Positions 52,322 through 61,494 of a stretch of 64,000 nt of DNA are shown here, piece after piece; within the stretch, counting starts at the first letter, position 1, and each line of letters starts with the position of its first letter. The position numbers and the translations under genes were made by a program. The notes beneath the pieces were generated by a model, which had not been told where the DNA came from, did no database searches, and saw only the letters and a list, made by a program, of their open reading frames with translations. The stretch covers positions 1,116,001 to 1,180,000 of the forward strand of contig CAVTJL010000001.1 in the NCBI GenBank assembly GCA_963735065.1, in the 5' to 3' direction. Source of the DNA: CAVTJL01 sp963735065. GTDB taxonomy: Bacteria; Pseudomonadota; Alphaproteobacteria; Geminicoccales; Geminicoccaceae.

Positions 52322-52369
52322 CGCCATTCGCCTGTTCAGCGAAATGGCGTCTTCGCCGCACGGTGCGGC
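52322..52369. terminator. two tandem hairpins downstream of the SBF transporter gene
   Basis: CGCCATTCGC (52322-52331) pairs with GCGAAATGGCG (52339-52349) with one bulged A, and GCCGCA (52355-52360) with TGCGGC (52364-52369). They lie beyond the SBF gene's stop in its direction and before the FadL start. They could stop the SBF transcript or sit in the FadL leader. Confidence 0.4.
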
Positions 52370-52499
52370 ATTCTCGCAACGCGCGAGGCCAGGCCTGCCC
52401 ACCTCCCGCCAGCCGGGATGATTCCTGTTCCTCGCTGTCCGACGGCCGGGTCGGGGGCGGTTGCCGCTTGCCGGCCGCTGCGCGTCCGGAACTGCAGGC

Positions 52500-53507
52500 T
52501 CAGGCGCTGGCCGTGCGCGAGCTCGTCACGCCGGCCTCTGCGGTCGCGTAGCTTCGCGCCCGGGCGGCGCACACCATCAGCTGAAGCTGGTGGAAGAGCA
52601 TCAGCGGCAGCACGATCATGCCCGCCGTCTGGCTCGTGAAGAGGATGCTGGCGAGCGCCACGCCGCTGGCCAGGCTCTTCTTCGAGCCGCAGAAGACGAT
52701 CGCGATCTCGTCGGCGCGCGAGAAGCCGAGGGTCCGGCTCAAAAGGGTCGTGAGCACCATCACGACCGCCAGCAGGGCAACGCAGGCCAGCACGAGCTGG
52801 AGCAGCGCCACGGGCGGCACCCGCGCCCACAGGCCACTCGTCACGGCGGCACCGAAGGCGACGTAGACGATCAGCAGGATCGAGCCGCGGTCGACGAGAC
52901 CCAGGAGCCGGCCGTGTCGACCGGCCCAGGCGCCGAGCCAGGGGCGCACGAGCTGCCCCAGGGCGAAGGGCAGGAGGAGCTGCAGGACGATGGCCTCGAG
53001 CGCATGCAGCGAGAGCCCGCCGCCGTGGCCGCCCATGAGCATGCCCACGAGCAGGGGCGTCAGCAGGACGCCCAGGAGATTCGAGGCCGAGGCAGCGCAG
53101 ATCGCCGCCGCGACGTTGCCTCGAGCGATCGACGTGAAGGCGATCGACGACTGCACCGTCGAGGGGAGGGTGCAGAGAAAGAGCACGCCCGTCGCCAGCT
53201 GCGGCGCCAGCAGCGCCGGCGGCAGCCGGTCGAGCACGAGCCCCAGCGCGGGGAACAGAAGGAACGTCGTGGCGAGCACCAGGAGGTGGAGGCGCCATTG
53301 GCTGGCGCCGGCGATCACCGCCTGCCGCGGCAGCCGGGCGCCGTGCAGGAAGAACAGAAGCGCCACCGCCGCCTTGCTCACGCCCGCGACGAGCGTCGCC
53401 GCGTCGCCGTGCGCCGGCAGAAGCGACGCGAGGGCCACCGTGGCAAGCAGGGCAATGACAAAGCCGTCGGGGCGAAAGCTGGTCAGGGAGCGCACGGTCG
53501 AAAGCAC
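52500..53507 (-). CDS. bile acid:sodium symporter family protein (SBF-like)
   Basis: A 335-residue inner-membrane protein with about ten helices. FLHGARLPRQAVIAGASQWR near the N-terminus, LCTLPSTVQSSIAFTSIARG (about 111-130) in the first crossing region and CGSKKSLASGVALASILF (about 272-289) in the second mark the SBF-like (YfeH/Rch1) branch. Substrates in bacteria are mostly unknown. It starts at GTG 53507 after AGAAAGG. The LysR gene is divergent 112 bp away, a classic regulator-target layout. Confidence 0.92.
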   Translation of the reverse strand: MLSTVRSLTSFRPDGFVIALLATVALASLLPAHGDAATLVAGVSKAAVALLFFLHGARLPRQAVIAGASQWRLHLLVLATTFLLFPALGLVLDRLPPALLAPQLATGVLFLCTLPSTVQSSIAFTSIARGNVAAAICAASASNLLGVLLTPLLVGMLMGGHGGGLSLHALEAIVLQLLLPFALGQLVRPWLGAWAGRHGRLLGLVDRGSILLIVYVAFGAAVTSGLWARVPPVALLQLVLACVALLAVVMVLTTLLSRTLGFSRADEIAIVFCGSKKSLASGVALASILFTSQTAGMIVLPLMLFHQLQLMVCAARARSYATAEAGVTSSRTASA

Positions 53508-53619
53508 CTTTCTCGCCGGAGCCTGTCCGCGGCCGACGATGCCGGCCTGATCCCAGAGTTGGCGAGCGCGCGCTCATTGTGTAGACCGTTTGCCAAGCTT
53601 ACAGTGATTGCATTCTGTG

Positions 53620-54495
53620 ATGAGCGCCGTGCTTCTGCTCGACCCGACGCTTCTCCTGACCTTCGTGCAGGTGGCCGAGGCGCGCAGCTTCACCGAGGCC
53701 GGCCGCCGCCTCGGGCTGCGTCAGTCGACCGTGAGCCAGCATGTCCGCAAGCTCGAGGCGACGGTCGGCCGGCGTCTGCTGCTGCGCGACACCCATTCCG
53801 TGGCGCTGACCGCGGACGGCGATGCAATGCTCGGGCACGCCAGGGCGATCCTGGAGGCGAACGAGCGGGTCCGGCGCCATTTCGCAGGCTCGGAGCTGCG
53901 CGGCAGGGTGCGCTTCGGCGCGGCGGAGGATTTCGTGATGACCCGCCTGCCGGACGTGCTGCGGGAGTTCACGCGGCAGCATGCCCTGGTCGACCTCGAG
54001 CTCACCGTGGCGCTCAGTGGGACGCTCTTCGAGCTGCTGGACGCCGGGCAGCTCGACCTGATCCTCGGAAAGCGGCGCCCCGGCGGCGATCGCGGCCTGC
54101 TCGTTCGCCGCGAGCCGCTCGTCTGGACGGGCACGAGCCAGGCGCTGGCGGATCCCGAGCGTCCTCTGCCGCTCGTCCTCTACCCGGAGCCCAGCATCAG
54201 CCGGGCCATCGCTCTCGATGCGCTCACCCGCGCCGGCCGGAGCTGGCGCATCACCTGCACGAGCGGCAGCCTGAGCGGTCTGAGGGCGGCGGCGCTGGCC
54301 GGGCTCGGCGTCACCGTCCAGCCCCGTGCCACGATCACCGCCGGGCTGGACGAGCTTCCGGCGGGACCGGGCCTGCCCGAGCTCGGCACGATCGAGTTCG
54401 TCGCGGCGGGTGCGACCGGCTCCAGGGGGCCCGCGGCCGAGCTCGCGAGATCGCTCGTGGAGAGCGGCAACCGGCTCGGCTTCGGCGTCGGCTAA
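53620..54495 (+). CDS. LysR family transcriptional regulator
   Basis: A 291-residue regulator. The N-terminal winged helix-turn-helix is clear: LLTFVQVAEARSFTEAGRRL (about 12-31), LRQSTVSQHVRKLEATVGRR (about 34-53). The LysR substrate-binding domain runs from LRGRVRFGAAEDFVMTRLPD to the C-terminus, with GLGVTVQPRA near the end. ATG 53620 is chosen; TTG 53608 would add four residues. It probably controls the divergent SBF transporter gene, and itself. Confidence 0.93.
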   Translation: MSAVLLLDPTLLLTFVQVAEARSFTEAGRRLGLRQSTVSQHVRKLEATVGRRLLLRDTHSVALTADGDAMLGHARAILEANERVRRHFAGSELRGRVRFGAAEDFVMTRLPDVLREFTRQHALVDLELTVALSGTLFELLDAGQLDLILGKRRPGGDRGLLVRREPLVWTGTSQALADPERPLPLVLYPEPSISRAIALDALTRAGRSWRITCTSGSLSGLRAAALAGLGVTVQPRATITAGLDELPAGPGLPELGTIEFVAAGATGSRGPAAELARSLVESGNRLGFGVG

Positions 54496-54525
54496 GCGAA
54501 GGCGGCGGGCAGGCGCCCGCCGGGA

Positions 54526-55656
54526 TCAGCCGATCGAGGAGACGTCCACCCAGCGCTCGTCGCGCGCGGAGAGCAGGATCGCGTCGACCACCCGCTGCAC
54601 CTCGTAGGCCTCGCGGAAGTCGGGAAGGAACGAGCTGCCGTCCGCCAGCGCCTGGACGATGTCCTTGACCTCGATCGTCTTGATCTCGTTGAAGCCGAGC
54701 TGGTGACCGGGTGCCGGGCAGAAGCCGGCATAGTCGACATGATCGGGGCCGGCCGGGATCTCGACGAAGCCTTCCCGACCCTTGGCGCCGCCTTTGAGGA
54801 ACAGCTTGAGCTCGTTCATCCGCTCCATGTTGAGGATGATCGAGCCCTTCGAGCCCGTGAGCTCGAAGGCGAGGTACATCTTGCGGCCGGTCGCGATCCA
54901 GCTCGCCTCGAGCGTGCCTTCAGCGCCGTTCTCGAACTTGACCAGGGCGCGGGCCTCGTCGTCAACCTCGACCGGCCGATCGGGGAGCCCGCCGCGCGTC
55001 GAGGAGCGCTCGGTGATCACCGTCCTCACCTGGCCCATCACCTCGGCGATCGGCCCCACCACGTAGCGCGCCATCGCGATGATGTGGCTGCCGAGATCGG
55101 CCACCGCACCGGCGCCGCCCTCGGGGTCGAGCCGCCAGGTCCAGGGCGCCTCGGGGTCGCTCATATAGTCCTCGGCATGGATGCCGCGGAACGCCCAGAC
55201 CTCGCCGATCTCGCCCGCCTCCACCATCTGGCGGGCCAGCCGTGTCATCGGGTTGCGGACGTAGTTGAAGCCCACGAAGGTCGGCACCTTCGCCTTCTCG
55301 GCCGCTTCCGCCATGGCCAGCGCGTCGGCCGCGGTCGGGGCCAGCGGCTTCTCGCAATAGACGGGCTTGCCGGCGGCGATCGCGGCCAGCGCCATGGCCT
55401 TGTGGAACGTGTTGGGCGTCGTGATGTCGACGAGATCGACATGCCGGTCCGCGACCAGCTCCTGCCACTCGCCCGTCCAGCGCTCGGTGCCGAAGCTGCG
55501 GGCAGCGGCGGCAGCGCGCTTGTCGTCGATGTCGGCCACCATCTCCAGCCGGGTGGGGACCGGAAGCTCGAACACCGCGGGCGCCATCCGCCAGGCCAGG
55601 GCGTGGCTGCGTCCCATGAACCCCGACCCAATCAGGCCGACATTCAGCCGCTTCAC
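54526..55656 (-). CDS. Gfo/Idh/MocA family oxidoreductase
   Basis: A 376-residue NAD(P)-dependent sugar dehydrogenase. The Rossmann fold starts NVGLIGSGFMGRSHALAWRM (about 5-24), and EKPLAPTAADALAMAEAA (about 99-116) has the Glu-Lys-Pro substrate/cofactor motif. VGFNYVRNP and the C-terminal beta-sheet domain ending WVDVSSIG follow. Its ATG overlaps the 2-hydroxyacid dehydrogenase stop by 4 bp. It probably oxidises a sugar or inositol-like compound in the catabolic operon with the aldolase. Confidence 0.93.
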   Translation of the reverse strand: MKRLNVGLIGSGFMGRSHALAWRMAPAVFELPVPTRLEMVADIDDKRAAAAARSFGTERWTGEWQELVADRHVDLVDITTPNTFHKAMALAAIAAGKPVYCEKPLAPTAADALAMAEAAEKAKVPTFVGFNYVRNPMTRLARQMVEAGEIGEVWAFRGIHAEDYMSDPEAPWTWRLDPEGGAGAVADLGSHIIAMARYVVGPIAEVMGQVRTVITERSSTRGGLPDRPVEVDDEARALVKFENGAEGTLEASWIATGRKMYLAFELTGSKGSIILNMERMNELKLFLKGGAKGREGFVEIPAGPDHVDYAGFCPAPGHQLGFNEIKTIEVKDIVQALADGSSFLPDFREAYEVQRVVDAILLSARDERWVDVSSIG

Positions 55657-56621
55657 GGCGACAGCACCTCGGGATTGATGACGACGGTGGGATCGAGCCT
55701 GCCTTCCAGCGCCGCGACGATGTTGGCTGCCGCCTCCTTGGCCATCCGAACCGATGCCTCGGCTGTCACACCGGCGATGTGGGGTGACAGAACGATGTTC
55801 TCGACCGCCAGCATGGGATGTCCCGCCGGAGGTGGCTCCTGCTCGAAGGCATCGATGCCGGCACCTCCCAGATGGCCGCTCGCAACGGCCTCGGCCACGG
55901 CTGCCTCGTCGAGGAGCCCACCTCGGGCCGTGTTGATCAAGAGCGCGCCGGGGCGCATTCGTGCCAGCGCCTCTCGGCCGATCAGCCCCTTCGTCTCCGA
56001 GCTGAGAGGCAGATGCAGCGAGACGATGTCGGCGGCGGCGAGGCCCGCATCGAGGGTCGACACCCTCTCACAGCCTGCAGCGATGATACGCTCCGCCGGC
56101 ACATAGGGATCCACCACCAGAACGCGCATGCCAAAGGGCAGCGCGCGAGCGGCGACACGACTGCCGATCCGACCGAAGCCCACGATCAGCAAGGTCTTGT
56201 CGCTGAGCTCAAAGGGTCGCAGACGGTCGCGGAACGCCCAGCCGCCGGTCCGCATGCCCGCATCGAAGGCCCGCCCGCGCTTGGCGAGCTCGAGCATCAT
56301 GAAAAGCGCATGCTCGGCCACGGCGACCATGTTCGCGGTCGCCGCGACGGCCAGCGGAATCCGGCGGGCGGTCAAGGCCGGGACGTCGACATTGTCGTAG
56401 CCGACGCCGTGCCGCGAGACGATCTTGAGGCTCGGCGCCCCCTCGATCATCGTCGCCGTGACCTTGGCGATGCGCAGCAGCAGGCCGTCGCTCGTCCGCA
56501 GCGCCTCGGTCAGGACCTCGGGCGTCGGATCATCGAGCACCCTGATCTCGATGCCCTTGTGCCGTCGCAGCACCTCGATACCGATCTCATGAACGCGGCC
56601 TGCGACCGTGACGACTGACAT
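55653..56621 (-). CDS. D-isomer 2-hydroxyacid dehydrogenase family protein
   Basis: A 322-residue NAD-dependent dehydrogenase related to phosphoglycerate and hydroxypyruvate dehydrogenases. VGFGRIGSRVAARALPFGMR (about 148-167) is the NAD-binding loop; catalytic Arg is in INTARGGLLDE, Glu in GIDAFEQEPP, and His in LSPHIAGVTAEA. SRHGVGYDNVDV precedes it. It lacks the C-terminal ACT domain of SerA, so a catabolic hydroxyacid is the likely substrate. Middle gene of the aldolase operon. Confidence 0.93.
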   Translation of the reverse strand: MSVVTVAGRVHEIGIEVLRRHKGIEIRVLDDPTPEVLTEALRTSDGLLLRIAKVTATMIEGAPSLKIVSRHGVGYDNVDVPALTARRIPLAVAATANMVAVAEHALFMMLELAKRGRAFDAGMRTGGWAFRDRLRPFELSDKTLLIVGFGRIGSRVAARALPFGMRVLVVDPYVPAERIIAAGCERVSTLDAGLAAADIVSLHLPLSSETKGLIGREALARMRPGALLINTARGGLLDEAAVAEAVASGHLGGAGIDAFEQEPPPAGHPMLAVENIVLSPHIAGVTAEASVRMAKEAAANIVAALEGRLDPTVVINPEVLSP

Positions 56622-56641
56622 GACGCTTCAGCTGCCGGCGC

Positions 56642-57436
56642 TCAGTAGCCGGCGACCCGCGGCTGCGTGCCGGTCGGCTCCTCGCCCATCGCCTTCACGA
56701 TCTCGGCCGCCTTCATGCTCATCAGGCGGCTGTCGGAGAGCATGCTGACGAAGTTGAAGCCGTCGCCGATCATCCGCTTGGCGAACTCGACCGAGCCGCA
56801 ATGGATGCCGGATGCCACCTTGTGGCGCTTCGTGGCGTCGACGATCTTCTTGATGGCCTCGACCACCTTCGGCTCCTCGGGATCGAGCCGCGGCGTGAAG
56901 CCCATCGAGTTCGAGAGATCGGCCGGCCCCACATAGATGCCGTCGAGGCCCGGCGTGGCCAGGATCTCCTCGAGGTTCTCGAGCGCCTTCACCGTCTCGA
57001 TCATCGCGATCGCCAGCGTCTCGGTGTTGGCGTGCTTCGGGTAGTCGGCACCCGCATACATCATGGCCCGGATGGGGCCGAAGCTGCGCTGGCCGCGCGG
57101 CGGATACTTGCAGTAGGAGACCAGCTCCTCGGCCTCCGCGGCGCTGTTCACCATCGGGCAGATGACGCCGTAGGCGCCGGCGTCCAGGGACTTCATGATG
57201 ATGCCGGGCTCGCGCCAAGGCACGCGGACGATGGGCGTCGTCTCGCTCGTCGAGATGGCCTGCAGCATGCCGAGGGCGGCCTGATAGTCGACGACGCCGT
57301 GCTGCATGTCGACAGTGAGGCTGTCCCAGCCGGCCTGGACCATAACCTCAGCCGCGAAGCTGTTCGGGATCGACAGCCAGCCATTGATCGTGGCCTTGCC
57401 GCTGGCCCACTTCTGCTTGATCCCGTTCGCACGCAT
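56642..57436 (-). CDS. HpcH/HpaI family aldolase
   Basis: A 264-residue class II, metal-dependent pyruvate aldolase. GWLSIPNSFAAEVMVQAGWD (about 19-38), then LTVDMQHGVVDY with the catalytic His, IVRVPWREPG with the pyruvate-binding Arg, and IETVKALENLEEILATPGLD, DGIYVGPADLSNSMG with metal Glu and Asp. Relatives split 2-keto-3-deoxy acids such as 2-dehydro-3-deoxyglucarate. First gene of a three-gene operon with two dehydrogenases, consistent with breakdown of a sugar acid. Confidence 0.93.
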   Translation of the reverse strand: MRANGIKQKWASGKATINGWLSIPNSFAAEVMVQAGWDSLTVDMQHGVVDYQAALGMLQAISTSETTPIVRVPWREPGIIMKSLDAGAYGVICPMVNSAAEAEELVSYCKYPPRGQRSFGPIRAMMYAGADYPKHANTETLAIAMIETVKALENLEEILATPGLDGIYVGPADLSNSMGFTPRLDPEEPKVVEAIKKIVDATKRHKVASGIHCGSVEFAKRMIGDGFNFVSMLSDSRLMSMKAAEIVKAMGEEPTGTQPRVAGY

Positions 57437-57675
57437 CGATTGCCCCCTGATCAGTGATAAGCGCGAAAACTAGGCCCGGGGGCCATGGCTGTCCAGCGGG
57501 ACGGGCGCAGGAGCCACCTGCGCCCCGCGCGTGTCCTGGCCCGGGATCGGGCGCCTCCGCCCTGGATCGACGCCGCTGCCCGCGACACATAGAGACGGTC
57601 ATCCTAGGAGCGTCGCGCCGGCCGCGTGTCGCCCTCTGGGCGTCGGTCGAGAAGCCTTCAGTCGGGGAGCGGGGC

Positions 57676-58647
57676 ATGGGCGAGGTGATCGCTGCCGCGG
57701 CCTACAGCGCAGGTCGCAAGGTCCAGGACATCGCGATCGAGGACAGCGGGGCATGGGCCGCCAAGCCCGGCCATTTCGTCTGGATCGGCATTCACGAGCC
57801 GGACGAGCCGGAGCTGCGCCAGCTTCAGGGTCAGTTCGCGCTGCACGAGCTGGCGATCGAGGATGCGCTGCACGCCCACCAGCGCCCCAAGGTCGAGCAG
57901 TATGGCGACACGGCATTCCTCGTCCTGCGCACGGCCTTCGTCATCGACGGCCACATAGCGTTGGGCGAGACGGCGCTCTTCGTCGGCCGCGGCTACATCA
58001 TCTCGGTGCGGCACGGCCAGTCCGCGTCCTATGCGCGGGTTCGCCAGTGCGCCGAATCGGCCCCTGCGCGCCTCGCGAACGGCGAGGACTTCGTGCTCTA
58101 CTCGATCGTCGACTTCGTCGTGGACAACTATCTGGCCGTGGTCGACCGGCTGCGGGACGATGTGGAGGAGCTCGAGGAGACGATCCTCGAGCCTCCGCTG
58201 AGCGAGGCCAAGATCGCGCGCATCTACGCGCTCAGGCGCGAGCTGCAGCGCCTGAAGCTCGCCGTCGCCCCCACCGCGGAGGTATGTCGACGCCTCGAGC
58301 ACGCGGACCTGCCCGGCATCGACCCCGTCTTTCGGCCCTACTACCGGGATATCATCGATCACCTCAACCGCGCGCTCGAGCAGATCGACATGCTGCGCGA
58401 GATGCTGGCCTTCGCCTTCGAGGCGAGCCTGCTCACCGAATCGTCGCGGCAGGGAACGGTGAGCCGGCAGCTCGCCGGCTGGGCCGCCATCCTGGCCGTG
58501 CCGACCGCCATCGCCGGTATCTACGGCATGAACTTCCACTTCATGCCGGAGCTAGACTGGCGCTTCGGCTATTTCGTGGTCATCGGCGGCATGGCGGCGA
58601 TCTGCCTGGTTCTCTTTCTGCGATTCCGGCGCGCCGGCTGGATCTGA
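57676..58647 (+). CDS. CorA family magnesium/cobalt transporter
   Basis: A 323-residue pentameric channel for divalent cations. The cytoplasmic funnel has IGIHEPDEPELRQLQGQFAL, ALHAHQRPKVEQYGDTAFLV and the long stalk helix (VDRLRDDVEELEETILEPPL). Two C-terminal helices flank the selectivity motif IYGMNFHFMPEL (GMN at about 287-289), and the chain ends with a basic tail. ATG 57676 follows GGGGAG at ideal spacing; the frame is open further upstream but not family-like. Confidence 0.94.
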   Translation: MGEVIAAAAYSAGRKVQDIAIEDSGAWAAKPGHFVWIGIHEPDEPELRQLQGQFALHELAIEDALHAHQRPKVEQYGDTAFLVLRTAFVIDGHIALGETALFVGRGYIISVRHGQSASYARVRQCAESAPARLANGEDFVLYSIVDFVVDNYLAVVDRLRDDVEELEETILEPPLSEAKIARIYALRRELQRLKLAVAPTAEVCRRLEHADLPGIDPVFRPYYRDIIDHLNRALEQIDMLREMLAFAFEASLLTESSRQGTVSRQLAGWAAILAVPTAIAGIYGMNFHFMPELDWRFGYFVVIGGMAAICLVLFLRFRRAGWI

Positions 58648-58675
58648 GCGGCGAGGCGGGCCGGGGCCGTGCGCC

Positions 58676-59362
58676 TCAGAAGTTCTCGACCCAGGGGCGC
58701 AGCTCGACCTCCCAGGTCCATGCGCTTCGCTCCTGGCGCAGGACGTGGAGGTAGGTCCGTGCAATCGCGTCCGGATCGAGCATGCTGTCCGGTCTGTCGT
58801 CGGCCTCGCTCCGCCCGGGGTTCCGGATGGCGCCGTCGATGACGAAGTGGGCGACGTGGATATTGAGAGGTGCCAGCTCGCGGGCCATGCTCTGCGCCAG
58901 CCCGCGCAGCGCGAACTTGCCCATCGCGAACGGAGCGGAGCGCGAATAGCCCTTGATGCTGGCGGAGGCCCCGGTGAAGAGGATGGCGCCGCGGCCGGTC
59001 TTGAGCATTTGCCGGGCTGCTTCCTGGCCGACGAGGAAGCCCCCGAAGGCGGTCACCATCAGCGTCTTTTGAACCTCTGCCGGATCGAGGTCGACGAGCG
59101 GGCCGCGGCATCGGTAGCTCGGATTGTAGACCACGACATCGGGGATCCCGAGATCGCGCTCGACACTCTCGAAAAGCGTCCTGACCTCATCGCCACTGGT
59201 TGCATCGCACGCGTAGGCACGCGCGCCGATGGCGCCACACAAGGCCTCGAGCTTGCCGGGACGTCGTCCAGCAAGAGCCACCCTCATGCCTTCGCCCGCG
59301 AGCAGCCGGGCGAGGGAGGCGCTGAGCCCGCTCCCGGCGCCCACGATCAGTGCCTTGCGCAT
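58676..59362 (-). CDS. short-chain dehydrogenase/reductase with atypical active site
   Basis: A 228-residue Rossmann-fold protein. The cofactor loop is LIVGAGSGLSASLARLLAGE (about 5-24) and the second loop AGRRPGKL favours NADP. The NNAG position reads YNPSY. The catalytic serine is in FTGASASIKG, but the usual Tyr-x-x-x-Lys reads FAMGK: phenylalanine replaces the tyrosine. Such enzymes may be regulatory or use another acid. It converges with corA, 28 bp between stops. Confidence 0.88.
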   Translation of the reverse strand: MRKALIVGAGSGLSASLARLLAGEGMRVALAGRRPGKLEALCGAIGARAYACDATSGDEVRTLFESVERDLGIPDVVVYNPSYRCRGPLVDLDPAEVQKTLMVTAFGGFLVGQEAARQMLKTGRGAILFTGASASIKGYSRSAPFAMGKFALRGLAQSMARELAPLNIHVAHFVIDGAIRNPGRSEADDRPDSMLDPDAIARTYLHVLRQERSAWTWEVELRPWVENF

Positions 59363-59470
59363 CGCCGATTGCTCCTTGGGCTACCTGCCGCGCGTTTGCA
59401 GCGCCATGGTGGTCCCGGCGGGCCGCCATGGCCAGCGGCGCGCGCCGGCATGGGCCTACCGCTGGTGCGC

Positions 59471-60529
59471 TCAGGCACCCCAGGTGCGCTCGAGCACGCG
59501 AAGCCAGTTCCGGTACGCGAGCTTCTCCAGCGACGGGCGATCGTAGCCGCGCTCGGCCAACGCCTCGAACAGGCGCGGCAGCCCGGAAACGTCCTTGATG
59601 GCCTGCGGGATGATCGCGCCGTCGAAGTCGGAGCCGAGCCCGACGCCATCGATACCCAGCCGCTCGACGAGATGATCCACGTGGCGAACCACCATCTCGA
59701 GGGGCGTATCGGCGCTTCGGTTGCCGTCGGGGCGAAGCTCGCTGACCGAGAGGTTCAGCCCGACAAGGCCGCCCGACTCTCGTATTGCGTCGAGCTGCCG
59801 GTCGGTGAGATTGCGGGAGGCGGGGCAGACCGCGTGGGCGTTGGCATGGCTGGCGACGAGCGGTGCCGTCGAGAGCTTGGCCACATCCCAGAACCCCTGC
59901 TCGTTCAGGTGCGCGAGATCGATCACGATGCGCAGCGCGTTGCAGCCGCGGACCAGCTCCTTGCCGGCTTCGGTGAGCCCCGGCCCGATGTCGGGTGTGC
60001 TGGGATACCGGAAGGGCACCCCATGCGCGAAAGCGTTCGGGCGGCTCCAGACGGGACCGATCGAGCGCAAGCCGGCGGCGTGAAAGACCTCGAGCGCATC
60101 GAGGCCCGTGTCGATCGCCTCGGCCCCTTCGATGTGGAACACGACGGCCAAGGCTTCCTCGGCCATGGCGGTCCGAATCTCGGCAACCGTCTCGCACAGG
60201 CGCACGGCCCCTGAGGAGGCCCGCACGATGCGCTCGATCGCGGCGCGAAGGGCGATCGTGACGCGCTGCGCTTCGGCGAGCGAAGGCGGCTCCGGCATCG
60301 GCACGGTATAGCCGCCGCCCTCGAGGACGACGGTCCCGCTGGCCGGGCGCTCGGACGGCGTGAAGGCGGCAAAGAGACCTCCGACAAATCCGCCCGCGCG
60401 TGCCCGGGGCAGATCGAGATGCCCTTCCTCGCGCCGCTCGAGGAAGAGGAGAGGATTCTCCGCCCTGCGATGGAGGCGCAGCAGCGTGTCGTTGTGGCCG
60501 TCGAAGATCGGCAGTGCGCTGGCATTCAT
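59471..60529 (-). CDS. membrane dipeptidase (peptidase M19)
   Basis: A 352-residue zinc dipeptidase of the renal dipeptidase family. Metal motifs are in order: FDGHNDTLLRL (His-x-Asp, about 9-19), VFHIEGAEAIDTGLDALEVF with the bridging Glu, VIDLAHLNEQGFWDV, PLVASHANAHAVCPASRNLT, and VGLGSDFDGAII with the last Asp. Mammalian relatives hydrolyse Cys-Gly from glutathione. The gene begins 3 bp after the ChaC-like gene, which releases Cys-Gly, so the two form a plausible glutathione-breakdown pair. No signal peptide is seen, so it is probably cytoplasmic. Confidence 0.93.
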   Translation of the reverse strand: MNASALPIFDGHNDTLLRLHRRAENPLLFLERREEGHLDLPRARAGGFVGGLFAAFTPSERPASGTVVLEGGGYTVPMPEPPSLAEAQRVTIALRAAIERIVRASSGAVRLCETVAEIRTAMAEEALAVVFHIEGAEAIDTGLDALEVFHAAGLRSIGPVWSRPNAFAHGVPFRYPSTPDIGPGLTEAGKELVRGCNALRIVIDLAHLNEQGFWDVAKLSTAPLVASHANAHAVCPASRNLTDRQLDAIRESGGLVGLNLSVSELRPDGNRSADTPLEMVVRHVDHLVERLGIDGVGLGSDFDGAIIPQAIKDVSGLPRLFEALAERGYDRPSLEKLAYRNWLRVLERTWGA

Positions 60530-60532
60530 GGG

Positions 60533-61246
60533 TCAGACCGCCGTTCCGGTCGTCGAGACGGTCGAGCCTTCCGGGGTCGGCGGGGCAGCCGCCTGACGCA
60601 CACGGACCGCCTCGGCTAGGCGCTCCAGGCGTCGGTCGGCGATCCCGAGCTCCCGCAGATGCGTCACCGTGTTGAAGAGATAGTCGGAGCAGGGGCCCAG
60701 CGGCCCACCCGCCACGGCGATCGCGTCGGCCACCCTCGCCTCCGTGAGATTCTTGGCATAGCGGTCGTGCGCGGGATTGATGAGGAAGGCGACGCCCTTG
60801 CGCCGCTCGCCGCCAAGATCGAGCGCCACCCAGCTCGGCCGGTAGGCGGCGGTCACCATCTCGCGCCGCCAGATGATGTCGAGCTCCACGTCGATGAGGT
60901 CAGCAGCGATGCGGAAGGCCACACCGGTACAGGAGCCGCCGCGCTCGAGACCGAGCATGAGGCCAGGACGCTCACGCGTGCCACGGCCGAGATGGGTCCA
61001 TAGACAGAACTGACGATGATAGCCGAGAACGCGGCCGACGCGCTGCTGGACGAACTCGAAGCAGGGATTCCAGATCAGCGAGCCATAGCCGAAGAGCCAG
61101 AGATCCTCGCCTGGCGGGTGGTCCGCGAGGATCGCGCGGCGCGACGCCAGCAGCTCCTCCTCGGTGAGGGGGCGTACACCCTCCTCACCCTGCATGATCA
61201 TTTTCTGCACCCAGCCGTCGCGAATGCGCTCGCGGGTCAGCACCAT
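60533..61246 (-). CDS. ChaC-like gamma-glutamylcyclotransferase
   Basis: A 237-residue enzyme expected to split glutathione into 5-oxoproline and Cys-Gly. LWLFGYGSLIWNPCFEF (about 49-65) is the ChaC substrate loop; RVLGYHRQFCLWTHLGRGT and LMLGLERGGSCTGVAFRI follow. The catalytic Glu should be the one in IIWRREMVTAAY. It is directly upstream of the dipeptidase gene, same strand, with 3 bp between them. Confidence 0.92.
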   Translation of the reverse strand: MVLTRERIRDGWVQKMIMQGEEGVRPLTEEELLASRRAILADHPPGEDLWLFGYGSLIWNPCFEFVQQRVGRVLGYHRQFCLWTHLGRGTRERPGLMLGLERGGSCTGVAFRIAADLIDVELDIIWRREMVTAAYRPSWVALDLGGERRKGVAFLINPAHDRYAKNLTEARVADAIAVAGGPLGPCSDYLFNTVTHLRELGIADRRLERLAEAVRVRQAAAPPTPEGSTVSTTGTAV

Positions 61247-61494
61247 TCACATCCCAGGGCGCCCGCCGGCGCCGCATCCCGATCCACCGCCTCCTCCAGA
61301 CCTTGCGCGAAAACGCCCTCAGCACAAGGGTGCTGGGGCACGGCGGACTCTCCAGATCCGCATGGGCATGCCTCGAATGCACGCGCGGGCGGCTCACGAG
61401 GCCTCTGGCGTGGAGACCTTGCCTCCGCCGCCCCTGCGGCCGTAGTGGGTCGCCGGTGGCGCGCCGTCACGGGGTGCCGGCGATCGAGGGAGGC
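61247..61494. other. divergent intergenic region between chaC-like and kinase genes
   Basis: 248 bp holding both promoters. One clear hairpin, CAGCAC (61320-61325) with GTGCTG (61330-61335) and loop AAGG, lies in the middle. No gene seen. Confidence 0.4.
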
